The position numbers were made by a program, and so were the translations under genes. A DNA stretch of 15,851 nt. Source: JAEXNA01 sp050486105 (lineage in GTDB: Bacteria; Vulcanimicrobiota; Xenobia; Xenobiales; JADMJV01). Below, piece by piece: positions 13,780 to 15,851 of the stretch (the stretch's first letter is position 1; each line of letters begins with the position of its first letter). Below the pieces are notes generated by a model. It saw only the letters and a program-made list of their open reading frames with translations. It did no database searches and was not told where the DNA came from. Where the stretch lies: assembly GCA_050486105.1 (NCBI GenBank), contig JBJHCR010000132.1, forward strand, positions 1-15,851. The letters are read 5' to 3'.

Positions 13780-14880
13780 TTGAAAAGCCGCGGACAAAAT
13801 AATCAAAAAGAACTGGAGCGACAGAAGAAGCTCAGGGTCTCGATGAAGGACATCGTGCTTTTCACCAGGCAGTTTTCGACCATGCTTCGCAGCGGGATCC
13901 CTGTCAACTTTGCCTTGGACACCCTAAGCAATCAACCGGACAACCCCGTCTTGGCACAAGTAGTGGCTCGTCTCTCGCAAATGATCGGCGAAGGCCACAA
14001 ATTGTCTCACTCTATGGGCCAATTTCCTGGAATCTTCGACACCGGCTTTCAGGCCATGGTGGCCATTGGTGAGGAGACCGGCCAACTAGACTCAACCCTT
14101 GAGAGGCTGGCCGACTGGCGCGAACGCGACTTTGAACTGACCAGGAGAGTGAAGGGAGCCTTGAGCTATCCCTGCTTCATTCTGGCCCTGACCGGGGTCT
14201 TGACCTTCTTCTTGTTCTACTCGATCCTGCCAAACTTCTTGGGCATCTTCAAAGAGATGAATATCGAACTTCCGTTCTTCACCAGAGTCATGGTGTTTCT
14301 TACCGAAGCCTCCCAAAACCCGGGAACCTGGCTGGTGCTGACCGCACTGGGGGTCGCCGCTCACGGCCTCTTTAAGGAGCAATGGAAAACCGAAGAAGGA
14401 CGGTGTCGCATCTTTCGGGTCATTCACGAAATCCCGTTGATCGGACACTTGGTCAAGATCACCACCGTATCCCGCTTCGCCGGTGCCGTGGAGACCCTGA
14501 TGGAATCCGGGCTCGGCTTGCAGAAAACACTCCTACTCGGAGGGGAAAGCTCGGGAAGCCCACTAGTCAAAGTGGCTGCTCGAGACCTGGTTAATCGAGT
14601 GAAAGAGGGAGAGCAAATCTCGGAATACATCGTGGCTCGATTCGATCTTTTCCCCACAGCCTTCGCCCAGTATGTGGCCACCGGAGAAGAGACTTCAAAG
14701 GTGGCCAAGATGATGGGCGAAGGCTCGCGCATGCTCGACGAAGAGGTGAACTACAAGGTCGAGGCCTTAGGGGCTGCCCTGGAGCCGATGCTCTTGGCTA
14801 TGGTCGCCGGGATCGTGGCCTTCGTTCTGCTGTCCATTTTCGTACCCCTCTACAGCCACATTGGGACGTTGGGGAACTAG
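13780..14880 (+). CDS. GspF/PilC-family inner-membrane platform protein lacking the N-terminal domain
   Basis: A 366-residue protein. These proteins form the inner-membrane platform of type II secretion systems or type IV pili, where the assembly ATPase docks. Two T2SSF domains are visible: about 25-150 (LFTRQFSTMLRSGIPV, AMVAIGEETGQLDSTLERLADW) and about 227-352 (SRFAGAVETLMESGLGL, QYVATGEETSKVAKMMGEGSRML). Membrane helices lie near 130-152, 181-200 and 335-357. Typical PilC/GspF proteins have another 50-70 residues (F-x-Y-x-A-x-d-x-x-G fold) ahead of the first domain; here only a charged 20-residue stub precedes it. The TTG start at 13780 has AAGGA (13764-13768) 11 bases upstream; the ATG at 13843 is an alternative. 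No other pilus or secretion genes are in the window. Confidence 0.9.
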   Translation: MKSRGQNNQKELERQKKLRVSMKDIVLFTRQFSTMLRSGIPVNFALDTLSNQPDNPVLAQVVARLSQMIGEGHKLSHSMGQFPGIFDTGFQAMVAIGEETGQLDSTLERLADWRERDFELTRRVKGALSYPCFILALTGVLTFFLFYSILPNFLGIFKEMNIELPFFTRVMVFLTEASQNPGTWLVLTALGVAAHGLFKEQWKTEEGRCRIFRVIHEIPLIGHLVKITTVSRFAGAVETLMESGLGLQKTLLLGGESSGSPLVKVAARDLVNRVKEGEQISEYIVARFDLFPTAFAQYVATGEETSKVAKMMGEGSRMLDEEVNYKVEALGAALEPMLLAMVAGIVAFVLLSIFVPLYSHIGTLGN

Positions 14881-15584
14881 AAATCTGCTGCCGGTGATGT
14901 GACAGCTTCCAATTCCAGCCTGCTGTTCAAACGGTTTTCTGGATCCAGGAGCAACGGTCCCGACCCTTCGGCAATGACAGCCCCGTCAAACTTGAGCAGG
15001 CGGACCTCAACCTTGCTGGGCTCTCGAAGGGATTCCAACTCGATCTCCACGGTTTGCCATCCATCATCTAGGCTCACCGGAACGATTTCCGTCACACTAT
15101 AGGGTATCTCGGGGAGATTCACCCTGAGCCTTGAGCCGTCGAAATCCCCCACTCTGGCCTTGATGACAAGGTGATGGGCCCGATACTCGGCTTGAGGGAT
15201 AGACGGAGGTGACGGGCTAAGTATTGCCCCCCCGGCAATGATCATTACTCCCAACACCAGTAAAGCTAAAGCTGCTTCTCGGCGTAGTACCCAACGTTCG
15301 AGGAAAGCTTGCAACTTCTCTAGAGGTGTTTCTTCAAACTCGATGATGGTCGCTCTTTGAACCCTGTGAGCCCCGCGCCCCCCGTGACTCGATTTGGGAG
15401 TCTCAATGAGCAGTTCACTATGGACGCTCAACTCCAGAATTTCGAAGCCGGCATTCAGCAAGCGAGCCTGGGCCGCAGAAAGCTCCGATTCGTTCACCGT
15501 TCCTCTTCGAATCCTGCCGTCGGGAGCCTTGACACAGAAGCGAAATCTTGGCATAGAAACGAGATTTCGCCATCGGACAGCCAA
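14877..15584 (-). CDS. Single-pass membrane protein with GspF-N-terminal-like domain
   Basis: A 235-residue protein. Residues about 13-53 (RFRFCVKAPDGRIRRG, then SAAQARLLNAGFEILEL) resemble the N-terminal domain of GspF/PilC proteins (F-x-Y-x-A-x-D-x-x-G-x-x-x-x-G, then A-x-x-x-L-x-x-x-G). A charged linker, one transmembrane helix (about 104-122) and a beta-rich periplasmic part (about 135-235) follow. The convergent neighbour is a GspF-like protein lacking exactly this domain. The start is uncertain: TTG at 15584 has AGGAA eight bases upstream; ATG at 15554 gives the family-like start MPRFRFC but has no Shine-Dalgarno. Its TAG stop overlaps the neighbour's TAG (CTAG 14877-14880). It may be an accessory or regulatory partner; that is inference. 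Confidence 0.75.
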   Translation of the reverse strand: MAVRWRNLVSMPRFRFCVKAPDGRIRRGTVNESELSAAQARLLNAGFEILELSVHSELLIETPKSSHGGRGAHRVQRATIIEFEETPLEKLQAFLERWVLRREAALALLVLGVMIIAGGAILSPSPPSIPQAEYRAHHLVIKARVGDFDGSRLRVNLPEIPYSVTEIVPVSLDDGWQTVEIELESLREPSKVEVRLLKFDGAVIAEGSGPLLLDPENRLNSRLELEAVTSPAADF

Positions 15585-15779
15585 TCCTTTGTTTCCTTGA
15601 ACTATACCTTCTGCCTGGATCCGCCCGGCAAAGCTTGGTTAGGAGGCGCCGGGTTCCCGCTGGATTGTGACCCAGAATGCGGACAACTCCAAGCACAGAG
15701 ATTGAGAAAGCCAACCGAGTATGGATGACTTCATCGTTTTGTCACGAAGTACGTGGATAGCGTTCGATCGGGGTCAAAG
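15585..15779. other. Intergenic region upstream of the minus-strand membrane protein gene
   Basis: No coding sequence is supported here. On the minus strand, TATAGT (15601-15606) is a possible -10 element for the adjacent gene, without a good -35. If it is used, the leader before the TTG at 15584 would be very short, which would favour the ATG at 15554. No terminator is evident after the partial gene that ends at 15780. Confidence 0.3.
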
Positions 15780-15851
15780 TTAGAGGTGGGCGAGTTGAGG
15801 CTGGGCGAGCGCCCGCATGACCAAGTCGACGAAGTTGACACCGCGTTGAAC
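15780..15851 (-). CDS. C-terminal end of an unidentified protein (partial)
   Basis: On the minus strand the last 72 bases read 23 residues and then TAA: VQRGVNFVDLVMRALAQPQL followed by AHL. G/C-rich third positions match neighbouring genes, and the amphipathic helix-like end (FVDLVMRALAQPQLAHL) is protein-like. The other frames of this stretch look worse. It is too short to assign a family; the gene continues past the right edge. Confidence 0.5.
   Translation of the reverse strand, partial: VQRGVNFVDLVMRALAQPQLAHL

Noticed and set aside
1..15851. CRISPR arrays, insertion sequences, integrases or attachment sites
   Set aside because: I saw no regularly spaced short repeats with unique spacers, no transposase or integrase motifs and no terminal inverted repeats; the only large repeats are the protease paralogues.

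Overview
The window comes from a moderately GC-rich bacterium with G/C-rich third codon positions and a diderm-type envelope (lipoprotein signal, GspF/PilC-type platform protein, HAMP membrane protein). I cannot name the phylum. The CPFC-type secreted protein next to a DUF3299 lipoprotein is a pairing I associate with Planctomycetota-like and other poorly sampled phyla, but that is a weak inference. There are no rRNA, tRNA, CRISPR, phage or IS genes.

Positions 1-6574 hold a tandem array of at least four paralogous subtilisin-like (S8) proteases, the first cut by the window edge. Copies 2-4 are full length (502-513 aa). Each has a low-complexity N-terminus, a short conserved peptide (D-x-x-F-S/E-A-S), a fervidolysin-type prodomain and an intact Asp/His/Ser catalytic domain, but no recognisable Sec, Tat or lipoprotein signal. 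Each is a self-contained cassette with its own promoter, a strong Shine-Dalgarno and its own hairpin terminator. The three visible promoters share an architecture: TGAC-N5-GTTAACA (6-bp half-sites repeated every 11 bp), then exactly 31 bp to a -10-like hexamer. This looks like a binding site for an OmpR/PhoB-family response regulator and would put the proteases under one control. Between copies 1 and 2 lie a run of stem-loops ending in an intrinsic terminator (581-834) and a decayed Fic-family gene (about 882-1445).

Positions 6626-9436 hold housekeeping-type genes: a DEDDh 3'-5' exonuclease, a convergent Sua5-type threonylcarbamoyl-AMP synthase (tRNA t6A synthesis), and a divergent LOG-family nucleotide phosphoribohydrolase.

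Positions 9457-12143 hold a Fur-family repressor and a small HAMP membrane protein on the minus strand. They are divergent from a DUF3299 lipoprotein translationally coupled to a secreted CPFC-motif protein. The Fur-type protein lacks one usual regulatory histidine and could be Zur-like, so metal control of the envelope pair is a reasonable hypothesis. A symmetric terminator separates this unit from a minus-strand glycine-zipper membrane protein.

Positions 12866-15851 hold a YwaF/TIGR02206 membrane protein, a GspF/PilC-family platform protein without the usual N-terminal domain, and a convergent membrane protein whose first 50 residues resemble that missing domain. Their TAG stops overlap on a shared CTAG. 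The last 72 bases encode the C-terminal end of an unidentified minus-strand gene.
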